From positions 930,001 to 994,000 of the forward strand of contig NZ_CDGG01000001.1 of the NCBI RefSeq assembly GCF_000821065.1: a stretch of 64,000 nucleotides of DNA. Reading direction: 5' to 3'. Of this stretch, positions 44,949-54,559 are shown piece after piece; position 1 is the stretch's first letter; each line of letters opens with the position of its first letter. The notes beneath the pieces were generated by a model. It searched no databases. It saw only the letters and a program-made list of their open reading frames with translations, and was not told the origin of the DNA. The DNA is from Oceanobacillus oncorhynchi (GTDB taxonomy: Bacteria > Bacillota > Bacilli > Bacillales > Amphibacillaceae). The position numbers and the translations under genes are program-made.

Positions 44949-46361
44949 TTGAGCGAAACAAAGGAGTTAACAAAAGCTATCGAAGAAATTACGGAGGTAG
45001 CCAAAGGGTTTGGTCTGGATTTTTATCCGATGCGCTATGAGGTTTGCCCGGCGGATATTATTTATACATTTGGCGCTTATGGGATGCCGACACGTTTTAC
45101 CCATTGGAGCTTTGGTAAGCAATTTCATAAGATGAAGCTGCAATATGATTTAGGCCTGAGCCAAATTTATGAGCTGGTAATCAATTCGGATCCTTGTTAT
45201 GCCTTTTTGTTAAATACGAACAGCCTGATTCAAAATAAGCTGATTATTGCCCATGTTCTGGCGCATTGTGATTTCTTTAAGAATAATATCCGCTTTGCAA
45301 ATACGCGCAAGGATATGGTGGAAAGTATGACAGCAACAGCAGAGCGTATCGCCCATTATGAAATGGTGCATGGAAAAGAAGAGGTGGAGAGCTTTTTAGA
45401 TGCAATTTTATCGATTCAGGAGCATATTGATCCTTCAATTGTCCGGTTTAAACTGCCACCCAAAGCAGCGGATGATATGATAGAGGAGGACACTCACAAA
45501 AAACGCGGTGAGTACGATGATCTGTGGAGTTTAGATCAGCGTGGCAAAAGCTCGCAGACGAAAAAGGTAAAAAGACAAAAGAAAATTCCCCCCTCTCCAG
45601 AAAAGGACTTATTATTATTTATTGAAGAATACAGCAGAGAACTGGAAGACTGGCAGCGTGACGTATTAACGATGATGCGCGAGGAAATGCTTTATTTCTG
45701 GCCGCAGTTAGAAACGAAGGTAATGAATGAAGGCTGGGCATCCTATTGGCATCAGCGCATAATGCGGGAATTAGATTTAACCTCCTCGGAAACGTTAGAA
45801 TATGCAAAATTGAATGCCGGCGTGGTGCAGCCGTCCCGGACATCCATTAATCCATATTATTTAGGAATAAAAATCTTTGAGGATATTGAAGAGCGTTATA
45901 ATAATCCAACGGAAGAAATGATAAGAAATGGATGTGAACCGAATAAAGGAAGAGATAAAATTTTTGAAGTAAGGGAAATGGAGTCTGATATTTCCTTTAT
46001 CCGCAACTATTTAACGAAGGAATTGGTCGCAAAAGAGGATATGTATCTTTTTGAGAAAAAAGGAAGAGATTATCGGATTACAGAAAAGGATTATGTAGAA
46101 GTACGCGATCAGCTTGTTTCTCAGCGTGTAAACGGCGGTTTTCCATATATTACTGTAGAAAATGGCGACTATCTTCGTAATGGAGAGCTCTATCTGCGGC
46201 ATGGTTTTGAAGGTATTGAGCTGGATATTAAATATTTGGAGCATGTTTTACCATATGTCTATCAATTATGGGGAAGAGCCGTGCATTTAGAAACAATTAT
46301 TGAAGGAAAAGAAACACTGTATACGTATGATGGGAAAGAGATGCATAAGCAGCGGATTTGA
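44949..46361 (+). CDS. spoVR: Stage V sporulation protein R
   Basis: A 470-residue SpoVR family protein, needed for spore cortex formation in B. subtilis. Typical segments are the N-terminal [33 protein letters not shown] (about 25-57), a conserved His-rich [15 protein letters not shown] (about 100) and [16 protein letters not shown] (about 260-275). The start is TTG behind AGGGAGGA. A CATAGACT stretch near 44915 could be a SigE -10. Third member of the prkA-yhbH-spoVR set. Confidence 0.95.
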   Translation: MSETKELTKAIEEITEVAKGFGLDFYPMRYEVCPADIIYTFGAYGMPTRFTHWSFGKQFHKMKLQYDLGLSQIYELVINSDPCYAFLLNTNSLIQNKLIIAHVLAHCDFFKNNIRFANTRKDMVESMTATAERIAHYEMVHGKEEVESFLDAILSIQEHIDPSIVRFKLPPKAADDMIEEDTHKKRGEYDDLWSLDQRGKSSQTKKVKRQKKIPPSPEKDLLLFIEEYSRELEDWQRDVLTMMREEMLYFWPQLETKVMNEGWASYWHQRIMRELDLTSSETLEYAKLNAGVVQPSRTSINPYYLGIKIFEDIEERYNNPTEEMIRNGCEPNKGRDKIFEVREMESDISFIRNYLTKELVAKEDMYLFEKKGRDYRITEKDYVEVRDQLVSQRVNGGFPYITVENGDYLRNGELYLRHGFEGIELDIKYLEHVLPYVYQLWGRAVHLETIIEGKETLYTYDGKEMHKQRI

Positions 46362-46372
46362 ATATGGCAGAA

Positions 46373-46406
46373 GAGGCTGGTCAGATAGTTGACCAGCCTT
46401 TTATTT
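46373..46406 (+). terminator. Terminator of spoVR
   Basis: GGCTGGTCA pairs with TGACCAGCC, then a T-rich tail. Confidence 0.85.
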
Positions 46407-46546
46407 TCGCACCTACACAGGAAAGAGTCTCTTTCGTTATCCATTTTAGTTTTGTCTCCTATTTCGTAATATAGAAAGTACTTGGAAACACGATTGTTTT
46501 TGGATATAATTGTAATAATTTTTTACGTGAAGAGGGAGGAGAGGAA

Positions 46547-47104
46547 GTGAATAATAATCCGTTTAGTCCATTTCCAGTATTGAAAACGGACCGGCTCATT
46601 TTAAGGAATGTAGAAAAAACAGATTTGCAGGATATTTTTGATTATGCTTCTGACCTAAATCTAACAACATATCTGACCTGGAGAGCGCATCAGACGCTTG
46701 CGGATACGGAAGGCTTTATAGAGTTCATATTAGCTAGTAACAAACGTCATATGGGAGCAACGTGGGTCATTGTCTGGAAGGAAAACAATCGTGTTATCGG
46801 CACCATTGACTTATCTTGGAATCAAAAGCATTATTCTGCCGAGCTCGCCTATGCGCTTTCTAGAAAATATTGGCGAAAGGGAATTGGAACAGAAGCTGTT
46901 CAGGAAATCGTTCGTTTTGGTTTTGAAGAAGTGAAGCTGGAACGGATTCATGCAAGATGCCATCCGAAAAATGAAGCTTCCTATAAATTAATGGAAAAAA
47001 CAGGGATGATCTATGAAGGAACATTGAGAAAGTCGATGCGGAGAAAAGGGAAACAAGAGGATATTAAGATATATTCTATTTTAAAGAGCGAGTTTGAGGG
47101 GTAA
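46547..47104 (+). CDS. GNAT family N-acetyltransferase (RimJ/RimL-like)
   Basis: A 185-residue acetyltransferase. The N-terminal PVLKTDRLILRNVEKTDLQDIFDYA and the acetyl-CoA motif ALSRKYWRKGIGTEAVQEIVRFGF (about 104-127) with HPKNEASYKLMEKTGM (about 145) fit the RimJ/RimL subgroup that acetylates ribosomal proteins or small amines. The target is not known. The GTG start follows GAGGGAGGAGAGG. Confidence 0.88.
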   Translation: MNNNPFSPFPVLKTDRLILRNVEKTDLQDIFDYASDLNLTTYLTWRAHQTLADTEGFIEFILASNKRHMGATWVIVWKENNRVIGTIDLSWNQKHYSAELAYALSRKYWRKGIGTEAVQEIVRFGFEEVKLERIHARCHPKNEASYKLMEKTGMIYEGTLRKSMRRKGKQEDIKIYSILKSEFEG

Positions 47105-47121
47105 GTATATCGCCATAATAG

Positions 47122-47177
47122 AGGAAAAGAACGATTGCTTCGCAGGTTAGAAGCAATCGTTCTTTTCCTTTTCTTTA
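47122..47177. terminator. Bidirectional terminator
   Basis: An 18-bp perfect stem (GGAAAAGAACGATTGCTT and complement) between the convergent acetyltransferase and GTPase genes. Confidence 0.95.
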
Positions 47178-47186
47178 TTCTATTTT

Positions 47187-48200
47187 TTAGTCCTTTTCTT
47201 CCTTCTCCTCTTGTTTCCCTCTTTTATAAAAATAACTGTAAAGAGACTTCAACGTCTCTGCATTCAATTCAATATTATTTTCATAAGCATATTTCACCGA
47301 ATACCCCATCGCAAGTGTCATCCCGCCTGCAACACTTCCGCCGATGACAGAGCCTGCACCAGGAACAAATTTGGAGACCTGACGAAAGATAGTTTTGCCG
47401 ATATTACCAGTAATCGTGGCAATTGTCAGCTCCTTTGCTTTCTTTTTGGATAATGGTTTTTCATATAAGGTTGCCAGTCTAATCATTAACCCGACTTGGA
47501 TTCCTGTCAATGGAATAAAATCTGATCCAGGAAGCGGTGTTGCTCCGACAGCAGTTGCTGAGGCCGAAGCGCCTAAAATCCATTTGTTCGCCGTCTGCGA
47601 CTTTTCTTTAATAAGTCTTGCGAATTGAATTTCCTTTTCTTTTTTTTTCAGGATTTCTAATATCTCATTCCGTAATTTATCAATATTCTCTCCGGTCCGG
47701 GAGGAAATCGGGATAACCGGATAACGTTTTGACGTATGCTCCTTCACATATTGAACGAGAGCCGGGATATCATCTGCTGCATCAATTTTATTTAAAATAA
47801 AAACAATCTGCTTATTTTCTTTTCTGATGGTTTCAAATGACTTTCTTTCCCCTTCTGAAAAAACTGTTCCAGCTGCGTTTAGGAAAAATAAAATGACATC
47901 TGCTTCGCGGTAAAAGCGAAAGGTTTCTTCCGAATTAGTGTGGTTGATATCATCAAGCCCGGGCGTATCTGCGAAAATAATTTTGTCCCGGTATACATAT
48001 TTATCAATACCAATCGTTTCTCCAGGACGTGCACCGACTTTGGCGACATCATCACCAATAAGCTGGTTAATGGTAGATGATTTTCCCGTATTGATGTCCC
48101 CAATCATGGCGAAAATAATATCTTTATCGAGCTGTTTATTTATTTTTTTCGTTTCCTCATTATAAGCTTTATCGAAATCTTTCTCATTAAATGCTGACAT
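47187..48200 (-). CDS. Era-like GTPase with DUF697-type membrane domain
   Basis: A 337-residue protein. The N-terminal GTPase domain has G1 IGDINTGKSSTIN (about 33), G3 FADTPGLDD (about 74), G4 LNKIDAAD (about 132) and G5 PISSRTG (about 163). The C-terminal third holds hydrophobic helices (ASASATAVGATPLPGSDFIPLTGIQVGLMIRLA, begins about 208; then a Gly-rich helix) like the DUF697/YcjF domain. Such proteins are membrane-linked GTPases of unclear role. ATG 48200 lies 8 nt after GGAGGGAG and is chosen over the TTG at 48209. Confidence 0.85.
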   Translation of the reverse strand: MSAFNEKDFDKAYNEETKKINKQLDKDIIFAMIGDINTGKSSTINQLIGDDVAKVGARPGETIGIDKYVYRDKIIFADTPGLDDINHTNSEETFRFYREADVILFFLNAAGTVFSEGERKSFETIRKENKQIVFILNKIDAADDIPALVQYVKEHTSKRYPVIPISSRTGENIDKLRNEILEILKKKEKEIQFARLIKEKSQTANKWILGASASATAVGATPLPGSDFIPLTGIQVGLMIRLATLYEKPLSKKKAKELTIATITGNIGKTIFRQVSKFVPGAGSVIGGSVAGGMTLAMGYSVKYAYENNIELNAETLKSLYSYFYKRGKQEEKEEKD

Positions 48201-48339
48201 CAGCAACACTCCCTCCTGTTACTATTCCCTTTTAATTATTATCATACACCATTATTTACAGAGGGATATAATTTTAGCTGTCTAAAAGAGAGAAGGAAGA
48301 ATTTTATACCTTTAATCCTATCAGAAAATTTAAATCCTT

Positions 48340-48368
48340 TTGAACTTGTTCTTATTTCTTGATATAAT
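48340..48368 (+). promoter_or_regulatory. SigA promoter of the acyl-CoA synthetase-dipeptidase operon
   Basis: TTGAAC (48340-48345), a 17-base spacer and perfect TATAAT (48363-48368), 42 bp before the start codon. Confidence 0.75.
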
Positions 48369-48410
48369 GACTAACGTATAGTACGAGGTACTAATTTGAG
48401 GAGGAATAAG

Positions 48411-49991
48411 ATGAAAAAATCAGATTTGATTGCACCTGCATTATATAATATTACTTCTGAATTTGAAAAATATGCTGCAGATGAAGGAAGAAAAGCGGTT
48501 ATTTTAGAAGAAGAAAATGGAGATATAAAAGAAATCACGTATACGAATCTGATAAAGAATGCAAATAAGGCAGGGAATATCCTGTTAAATCACGGTTTAA
48601 AACGCGGAGATAAAATAATGATTATGCTGCCGCGCTGTATTGAAGCGTATGAACTATATATTGCAGCCTTAAAAACAGGAATGATTATTATACCAAGCTC
48701 TGAGATGCTGCGGACCAAGGATTTGCAATTTCGTATCTCACATGGCGAAATTGATGCAGTTGTTGCGACAGAAGCATGTGTGGAAGAGTTTAAAAGAGTT
48801 GTAGAGTATGAGCAGCTTGCTAAATTCAGTGTGGGAAAAGAGATAGAAAACTGGGTATCAATTGATAAAGAAAAAGCAGCAGCTTCTGATCAGTTAGAAA
48901 CGGTAGAAACATCAAGAGACGATATTGCCATTTTATCTTATACATCCGGAACAACAGGAAATCCAAAGGCAGTTATTCATTCTCATGGCTGGGGATTTGC
49001 ACATATGTCCTCTGCTCCTCGTTATTGGCTCAGTATTCAAGATGGCGATACAGTTTGGGCAACTGCTGCACCCGGATGGCAGAAATGGGTATGGAGTCCA
49101 TTTTTATCCATTATGGGGATGGGAGCAACAGCGTTTGTCTATTCAGGAAGATTCGATGCAGCAAAATATTTGGAGCTGCTGGAAAAGCATCAGGTTAATG
49201 TGCTTTGCTGTACGCCGACAGAGTACCGTTTAATGGCGAAGCTTTCTAATTTAGATGATTACAATTTGAATGCACTGCATAGCACAGTTTCTGCCGGAGA
49301 ACCTTTAAACCGTGAAGTGATTGATAAGTTCAGACATCATTTTGATGTGACAGTCAGAGATGGTTACGGGCAGACAGAAAGTACCTTGCTGCTCGGATTC
49401 TTAAAAGGGATGGAAGTACGCCCGGGTTCAATGGGGAAACCAACTCCGGGAAATGATGTCGTTATTATTGATGAAGACGGGAAGCTGGTGAAAACTGGTG
49501 AGGTTGGAGATATTGCCATTCCGCTTGATACAGCTGCTTTGTTTAAAGGGTATTATAAAGACGAGGAAAAAACGAAAAGAACACAGCGCGGAGATTATTA
49601 TGTTACCGGAGACCAGGCAAGCATGGATGAGGACGGTTATTTCTGGTTTGAAGGAAGAAGCGATGATATTATTATCAGCTCCGGCTATACGATTGGACCT
49701 TTTGAAGTGGAGGATACGCTCGTAAAACATCCGGATGTGAAAGAATGTGCTGTCGTTGCCAGCCCAGACCCGGTAAGAGGCAATGTTGTAAAGGCATTTG
49801 TTATTTTACAAGATAATATTATTGGAAATAGCGAAGTAGTTGCAGCCCTGCAGAGCTATGTAAAGCATGAAATCGCACCATATAAGTATCCGCGAAAAAT
49901 TGAATTTGTTTCTGAATTGCCGAAAACATCCTCTGGTAAAATTCGGCGTGTGGAGTTAAGACAGAAAGAATATAATAATTCTTTTAAGTGA
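48411..49991 (+). CDS. Acyl-CoA synthetase (MbcS-like)
   Basis: A 526-residue adenylate-forming enzyme of the acetyl/medium-chain CoA synthetase group. Motifs: ILSYTSGTTGNPKAVIHSHGW (around 170-190), DGYGQTESTLLLG (about 315), GRSDDIIISSGYTIGPFEVE (about 415) and the catalytic lysine in LPKTSSGKIRRVELR at the end. Homologues such as Bacillus MbcS activate short branched carboxylic acids used as primers for branched fatty acids, which is the likely substrate class. ATG 48411 follows GAGGAGG. The dipeptidase starts 10 bp after its stop. Confidence 0.9.
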   Translation: MKKSDLIAPALYNITSEFEKYAADEGRKAVILEEENGDIKEITYTNLIKNANKAGNILLNHGLKRGDKIMIMLPRCIEAYELYIAALKTGMIIIPSSEMLRTKDLQFRISHGEIDAVVATEACVEEFKRVVEYEQLAKFSVGKEIENWVSIDKEKAAASDQLETVETSRDDIAILSYTSGTTGNPKAVIHSHGWGFAHMSSAPRYWLSIQDGDTVWATAAPGWQKWVWSPFLSIMGMGATAFVYSGRFDAAKYLELLEKHQVNVLCCTPTEYRLMAKLSNLDDYNLNALHSTVSAGEPLNREVIDKFRHHFDVTVRDGYGQTESTLLLGFLKGMEVRPGSMGKPTPGNDVVIIDEDGKLVKTGEVGDIAIPLDTAALFKGYYKDEEKTKRTQRGDYYVTGDQASMDEDGYFWFEGRSDDIIISSGYTIGPFEVEDTLVKHPDVKECAVVASPDPVRGNVVKAFVILQDNIIGNSEVVAALQSYVKHEIAPYKYPRKIEFVSELPKTSSGKIRRVELRQKEYNNSFK

Positions 49992-50001
49992 GGGAGACAG
50001 C

Positions 50002-50943
50002 ATGAAGGTAATTGATACGCATTGTGACGCACTGCTTAAATTACAGACAGCACGCTTGGAGCAAAGAAAGCTTGATTTTCGAGATGCGCCGGAGATAGAA
50101 ACGAATCTGAAGCTGTTAGAAGCGGGAAATGTTGCGGTCCAGTTCTTTGCGATTTTTGTTGATCCGGAAAATGTGGCGACAACAGATCAGTGGAAGTATG
50201 CGCAAGAGCAGGCAGCCATTTTTCATGAAGAAATTGTGGGAAAGAATGAGAAGGTACGGTTTATTCAAAACTGGAAGGATATTCATTCGCTTGCTTCCGA
50301 TGAGATTGGTGCCGTATTGACGTTAGAAGGAGCCGAAGCAATTGGCAATGATCTTGAAAAACTAAAGACGCTTTACCAAATGGGAGTTAAATCTGTTGGA
50401 TTGACATGGAATCCGGCAAATCTATGTGCTGATGGCGCTGAAGAACCCCGGGGAGCCGGACTTACCAGATTAGGCAAGGAAGTAGTCCAGTTAAATAATG
50501 CGAATAATGTTTTGACAGATGTATCTCATCTTTCTGTTCGAGCATTTTGGGATGTGATGGAGCTGGCTGATTATCCAATTGCTTCGCATTCAAACGCCCG
50601 GGCAATTTGTGAGCATCCAAGAAACCTATACGATGACCAGTTGAAAGCATTGATTGAAAAAAAAGCGCCTATTCATTTTGCGCTCTATCCGGTCTTCTTG
50701 AAAAAAAGGGCAGAAACAGCAACGGTTGCTGACCTTTTGGAGCATATTGATCATGTCTGTACTCTTGGCGGAGAGAAGAATATTGGTTTTGGATCAGACT
50801 TTGACGGCATCAGCTGTTATATTGATCATATTCCGGACGCCTCGGGCTATACGTATTTGCTGAATGAACTGCAAAAACATTATTCAGAGGAGCAGGTCAG
50901 AGGTTTTGCTTATCAAAATATAATGAATATGCTGCCGGCATAG
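50002..50943 (+). CDS. Membrane-dipeptidase family (M19) dipeptidase
   Basis: A 313-residue zinc dipeptidase. The metal-binding IDTHCDALLKL at the N-terminus, TLEGAEAIG (bridging Glu, about 116), SHSNARAICEHPRNL (about 198) and GFGSDFDGI (about 270) mark the renal dipeptidase fold. It hydrolyses dipeptides, including D-residue ones. Co-transcribed with the acyl-CoA synthetase, though no pathway link is evident. GTGAGGGAG precedes the ATG. Confidence 0.92.
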   Translation: MKVIDTHCDALLKLQTARLEQRKLDFRDAPEIETNLKLLEAGNVAVQFFAIFVDPENVATTDQWKYAQEQAAIFHEEIVGKNEKVRFIQNWKDIHSLASDEIGAVLTLEGAEAIGNDLEKLKTLYQMGVKSVGLTWNPANLCADGAEEPRGAGLTRLGKEVVQLNNANNVLTDVSHLSVRAFWDVMELADYPIASHSNARAICEHPRNLYDDQLKALIEKKAPIHFALYPVFLKKRAETATVADLLEHIDHVCTLGGEKNIGFGSDFDGISCYIDHIPDASGYTYLLNELQKHYSEEQVRGFAYQNIMNMLPA

Positions 50944-50962
50944 AAAAAACCATATAGATAGC

Positions 50963-50998
50963 AAAAGAGCCAGAATATCCGGATATTCTGGCTCTTTC
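50963..50998. terminator. Bidirectional terminator
   Basis: A perfect 34-base palindrome (AAAGAGCCAGAATATCC followed at once by its complement) between the convergent dipeptidase and YitT genes. The absence of a separate loop is unusual. Confidence 0.85.
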
Positions 50999-51008
50999 CA
51001 TTCCTGTT

Positions 51009-51875
51009 TTAAAATTTTTGTCCATCGTATTTATCGAGTGAGAAGCCTCTCCCGAGAATTTCGGATGCACTGATAAAAATAGTGAAAGCGTCAGGTGTTT
51101 CTTCCTGTAATAATTTCTTCAGCTTAACTGCTTCCGCCTGCTGTGCCACCACCAGTATCATGGTTTTATCCAATTTCGTATAACCGCCGACAGAACGGAT
51201 TTTCGTAAGACCCCGGTCAATACCGTTCTGAATAAGCTGCTGTACTTTTTCTTCCTCATCCGTGATAATCATTACCAGCTTCGTTGCGGATGTTCGTAAT
51301 TGGACAATATCTATTGCTTTACCGCTGATATAAATTGCCATTAATGCAAACAGTGTCAGTTCGAAGCTGAATACAAAAATCGAAGTAATCACAACGAGTC
51401 CATCTACGATAAATTGCGAGTAGCCGCTGGAAATACCAGTGAATTTCTTCACAATTTGGGCAATAGCTGCTGTACCCCCGGTAGAACCATTTCCTTTATA
51501 TACAATCCCTAATCCCGCACCAAGAATAAGTCCGCCGTAAAGTGCGCTCAGAAATGGATTGGTCACTGTAATCGGAATATCTCCTGATAAAAAAATGACA
51601 AATGGAACCCAAAACGTTCCAATCAATGTTTTTAGGCTGAAATCCTTCCCTAAAGTAATCCATCCAATAATAAAAATAGGGATATTAATGATAAATTGGC
51701 TGAGTGCTGGATAAATCGTATATAATTCAAATAATATCGTGCTGATTCCGGACAGACCTCCAGCAGCTAATCGTGCTGGCAGGAAGAAAATATTATAGGA
51801 TAGTCCGACAATGGTTGCTCCAATAATAATATAGGCATATTGCTTCCATGCATGCGATTGTTTTGCGTTAACCAT
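51009..51875 (-). CDS. YitT family membrane protein (DUF161/DUF2179)
   Basis: A 288-residue protein with five or six transmembrane helices, including the conserved NIFFLPARLAAGGLSGIS (about 29-46) and LYGGLILGAGLGIVYKGNGSTGGT (about 110-133), and a cytoplasmic DUF2179 domain over the last 85 residues (LVMIITDEEEKVQQ to FTIFISASEILGRGF). The role is unknown; the soluble domain resembles small ligand-binding ACT-like folds. GGAAAGGAAC precedes the ATG. Confidence 0.92.
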   Translation of the reverse strand: MVNAKQSHAWKQYAYIIIGATIVGLSYNIFFLPARLAAGGLSGISTILFELYTIYPALSQFIINIPIFIIGWITLGKDFSLKTLIGTFWVPFVIFLSGDIPITVTNPFLSALYGGLILGAGLGIVYKGNGSTGGTAAIAQIVKKFTGISSGYSQFIVDGLVVITSIFVFSFELTLFALMAIYISGKAIDIVQLRTSATKLVMIITDEEEKVQQLIQNGIDRGLTKIRSVGGYTKLDKTMILVVAQQAEAVKLKKLLQEETPDAFTIFISASEILGRGFSLDKYDGQKF

Positions 51876-51956
51876 GTGCTATGTTCCTTTCCCGACAATG
51901 ATAATTAGACCTATATAAATGTATCACTGTTGAGAATAAGAGTAAACAGCATAGCT

Positions 51957-52418
51957 TTAAAGTGGTAAAGCAACAGAATCCGCTTCTGTCAGAGGCTTTG
52001 CAATTCGCTGGACAAACTTTTCCAACAAGCCGGGAAGGAGGGAGCCAATCAATGGTGCGCTTATTTTTCCTGTTAAACCTTTTAATTCAAGCTCTAATAG
52101 ACAGGTCAGTGTGGAGGAACGGGAAGAAAGCTGGGAAAGCTCAAAACAGCCGCTTCCTAAACAACGGTCTTCTGAATCACGAACCCGAAATTGAACGGTA
52201 GACGGAGATGTTATTTCTATGATTTTGACATAGAGCTTTACATCCTTAGTAATGGAGCCTGCTTTTCCGTGAAGCTCCCAAATCGAGTCTGTCGGGGATA
52301 TGTTCTTATGTGTTTGATAACCGGGCACCTGCTTCGCCCAATTAGACCAATCTTCTAAATAACGCCATACGTCTGATTGAGGCAGGTTCATATCCATACT
52401 GTAATCTGCTTTTAACAT
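51957..52418 (-). CDS. SRPBCC (CoxG-like) family protein
   Basis: A 153-residue START-like protein. The N-terminus (ADYSMDMNLPQSDVWRYLEDWSNWAKQVPGYQ) and the regular beta pattern fit the polyketide-cyclase/CoxG branch, which binds hydrophobic ligands. No ligand is inferred, and no cox genes are nearby. ATG 52418 follows AAGGAGGAAC; a TTG just upstream is the alternative. Confidence 0.75.
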   Translation of the reverse strand: MLKADYSMDMNLPQSDVWRYLEDWSNWAKQVPGYQTHKNISPTDSIWELHGKAGSITKDVKLYVKIIEITSPSTVQFRVRDSEDRCLGSGCFELSQLSSRSSTLTCLLELELKGLTGKISAPLIGSLLPGLLEKFVQRIAKPLTEADSVALPL

Positions 52419-52509
52419 CAAGTAGTTCCTCCTTAAAAATGCTTTCAGCTTTTTTTAATCACCTTGATATACATATGTACAATTTCCAGCACTTATGCTA
52501 AAACTTCTT

Positions 52510-52538
52510 GTATAGTTTATAACGTTCTGCACAAGATA
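52510..52538 (+). promoter_or_regulatory. Candidate SigG promoter for the SASP gene
   Basis: GTATA (52510-52514), a 17-base spacer and CAAGATA (52532-52538) fit the forespore SigG pattern with one deviation in the -10. Confidence 0.5.
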
Positions 52539-52588
52539 GGAGCAAGCAAGTATGATACTTGCTTTTGAATAAAAGAGGAGGGTCTCTG

Positions 52589-52789
52589 GTGGCTGACAAA
52601 CGAAGAAATGCGTTGTTAGTACCGCAAGCAGAACGTGCAGTGAATCAGATGAAAGAGGAAATCGCTGATGAAATGCATGTGAATTTAGGAGCTGACACGA
52701 CTGCTCGTGAAAACGGTGCGGTCGGCGGTGAGATGGTTAAACGAATGATTCAAATGGCTGAGGGCAGCATTGCGAATCGGAAAAAATAA
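52589..52789 (+). CDS. Small acid-soluble spore protein, alpha/beta type
   Basis: A 66-residue DNA-binding spore protein that coats and protects forespore DNA. The family hallmarks are ALLVPQAERAVNQMKEEIA (germination protease GPR cuts such proteins after a Glu in this helix), LGADTTARENGAVGGEMVKRMI (split here as the second conserved block). GTG 52589 is chosen over an upstream TTG-type extension because AGAGGAGGG lies just before it and the product then has the normal length. Proof that the organism sporulates. Confidence 0.95.
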   Translation: MADKRRNALLVPQAERAVNQMKEEIADEMHVNLGADTTARENGAVGGEMVKRMIQMAEGSIANRKK

Positions 52790-52835
52790 CCTGACTTTCA
52801 GCTTGAAAAATTACCCGCTCTAATGTTCTGAATAG

Positions 52836-52880
52836 AAAAACCTGTGGTGAGAAACTCCTTCTCACCACAGGTTTTTCTTG
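52836..52880 (+). terminator. Terminator of the SASP gene
   Basis: An 18-bp stem (AAAAACCTGTGGTGAGAA and complement) with a T-run. Confidence 0.95.
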
Positions 52881-53355
52881 TAGAATAGGAAAGTATATAA
52901 AAAAATGCTGAATATATTCGCTCCAATGGGTTTCATTGAGGGAGTAATCTTCAACGTTGTCAGGTTAATGCGACCGTTGTGGAAAAACACTACGCTTTCC
53001 ATGGGCCCCGAGCTCATCTCCTTTAAAGAAGACTTGCTGATTGGCAAGCCGTCAGGCGCAGACAGAAGCAAAGTCGCACTTATGCCCTGCGGGTGAAAAG
53101 AAGACTTGCTGATTGGCAAGCCGTCAGGCGCAGACAGAAGCAAAGTCGCACTTATGCCCTGCGGGTAGAAAAAAGAAGTTCGCTTTTTTTCTGCGGGGTC
53201 TTCACACTGGGACTGGGACTGGGACTGCGATTACTCGCCCCATCGAAGAGCTTTTGCGATTACTCGTCCCATCGAAACCCGTCGTAGCGGACCTCTCTTT
53301 GGCAAGAACACCGATGTTTTAAAGGTTCATTGACGTTCTTGATTTCCCATAAAGA
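52880..53355. repeat. Composite intergenic repeat, second copy (D)
   Basis: The left 130 bases match 23338-23465 and the right end (GCGGACCTCTCTT...GATGTTTTAAAG, TTCTTGATTT) matches 23880-23940. The middle differs: it has lost the right half of copy B and gained a 72-bp tandem duplication (53028-53166) and a GGGACT triplicate. It carries one complete TGCGATTACTC hairpin (53220-53242) and one with only the right arm (loop at 53255). The whole gap between the SASP terminator and the next gene is this element. Confidence 0.8.
53028..53166. repeat. 72-bp tandem duplication inside copy D
   Basis: Two direct repeats with a period of 72 bases, each beginning GAAGACTTGCTGATTGGCAA and ending CCCTGCGGGT. 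They appear identical, which points to a recent event. Confidence 0.9.
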
Positions 53356-53432
53356 AAAAAGTAAAACAAGCTCGGATTATTATCGGGAATGTCGAAGCTT
53401 GTGATAAAATAGAAAGCAGGGAGGGAATTATT

Positions 53433-54350
53433 ATGAAGCGTATACAATTGGGAAACAGCGAATTATCTGTTCCAGTCATTTCTTTGGGATGTATGGTGAT
53501 GCAGCAAAGTACGAAAGAGCAAGCGAATAAAGTGATTCATAATGCATTGGATCATGGAATCGATTTTTTTGACCATGCAGATATCTACGGAAAAGGAAAG
53601 TCTGAGTCGGTATTTGCGGATGCGATTAATATGAGCCCCGCTATTCGCGAAAAAATGATAATTCAGTCGAAAGCAGGCATCCGTAACGGATTTTATGATT
53701 CTTCCAAGGAATATTTGATTTCATCTGTTGAAGAAAGCTTAAAGCGTTTGAAGACAGATTACTTAGATGTATTTCTGATTCACCGTCCGGACGCGCTGAT
53801 GGAGCCGGAAGAAGTGGCAGAAGCATTTTCAGAGTTAGAAAAAAGCGGGAAAGTCCGGCATTTTGGGGTAAGTAACTTCCGGCCGCGTCAAATCGAGTTA
53901 TTAAAAAAATATGTGGAGCAGGATCTCGTGGCTAATCAGTTACAGTTAAGTGTTACAAATTCCGGTATGATTGATCAGGGATTATATGCAAATACGGCCT
54001 TTGATCAGGCAAAGGATTTAGATGGCGGAGTGATTGATTATAGCCAGATAAATAATATGACAATTCAGGCCTGGTCCCCGCTCCGTTACGGTTTCTTCGG
54101 CGGGTTTATTATGGATCGGGATGCTTATCCGGAATTAAATAAAGAACTGGACAGGCTTGGAGAAAAATATGGTGTGGCCCGTGAGACGATAGCAATAGCA
54201 TGGATATTGCGTCACCCTGCGAATATACAAACAATTATTGGAACAATGACTCCAAAACGTTTGTCGGAAATGGTAAAAGCAGCGGATATTACGCTTACGA
54301 GAGAAGAATGGTATCAATTATGGCAATCTGCAGGTAATAAATTACTGTAA
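53433..54350 (+). CDS. Aldo/keto reductase (YdhF-like)
   Basis: A 305-residue (alpha/beta)8 reductase. Catalytic-site segments are DFFDHADIYGKGKSE (Asp/Tyr, about 44-58), YLDVFLIHRPDALM with the active-site His (about 110), FGVSNFRPRQIELL (about 145) and TIIGTMTPKRLSEMVKAADI near the end for cofactor binding. It resembles the B. subtilis/E. coli YdhF group; the physiological substrate is unknown. GGGAGGG precedes the ATG. Confidence 0.9.
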   Translation: MKRIQLGNSELSVPVISLGCMVMQQSTKEQANKVIHNALDHGIDFFDHADIYGKGKSESVFADAINMSPAIREKMIIQSKAGIRNGFYDSSKEYLISSVEESLKRLKTDYLDVFLIHRPDALMEPEEVAEAFSELEKSGKVRHFGVSNFRPRQIELLKKYVEQDLVANQLQLSVTNSGMIDQGLYANTAFDQAKDLDGGVIDYSQINNMTIQAWSPLRYGFFGGFIMDRDAYPELNKELDRLGEKYGVARETIAIAWILRHPANIQTIIGTMTPKRLSEMVKAADITLTREEWYQLWQSAGNKLL

Positions 54351-54396
54351 AGAAAGCTCTAAAAATGTATACAGCATCAGATAATTATTGATTATC

Positions 54397-54550
54397 ACGG
54401 AGAATCGTCCGTACAACTCCCGCCTCAAAATAAAGAACGAAAATAAATTTATTTAGGCGGGAGATAACGGACGCTAACTCCCTGAATCACTTAGGCTAAT
54501 TCAGCGGGAGAAAAGCAATAACGCCCACTGAATGAAGTTTCGTTTTATAT
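54397..54550. repeat. Structured intergenic repeat, family R, copy 2
   Basis: Homologous to 6441-6650. The first stem is perfect here: CGTCCGT/ACGGACG and CTCCCGCCT/AGGCGGGAG, where copy 1 has CTT/AAG in place of CCT/AGG, a paired change. The identical TGAATCACTTAGGCTAA and the shared end GAATGAAGTTTCGTTTTA follow. The segment carrying the TGCGATTACTC hairpin in copy 1 is absent. Confidence 0.85.
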
Positions 54551-54559
54551 TATGAAACT

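Noticed and set aside
53028..53166. CRISPR array at the direct repeats
   Set aside because: Only two adjacent 72-base units without spacers, and no cas genes in the window.
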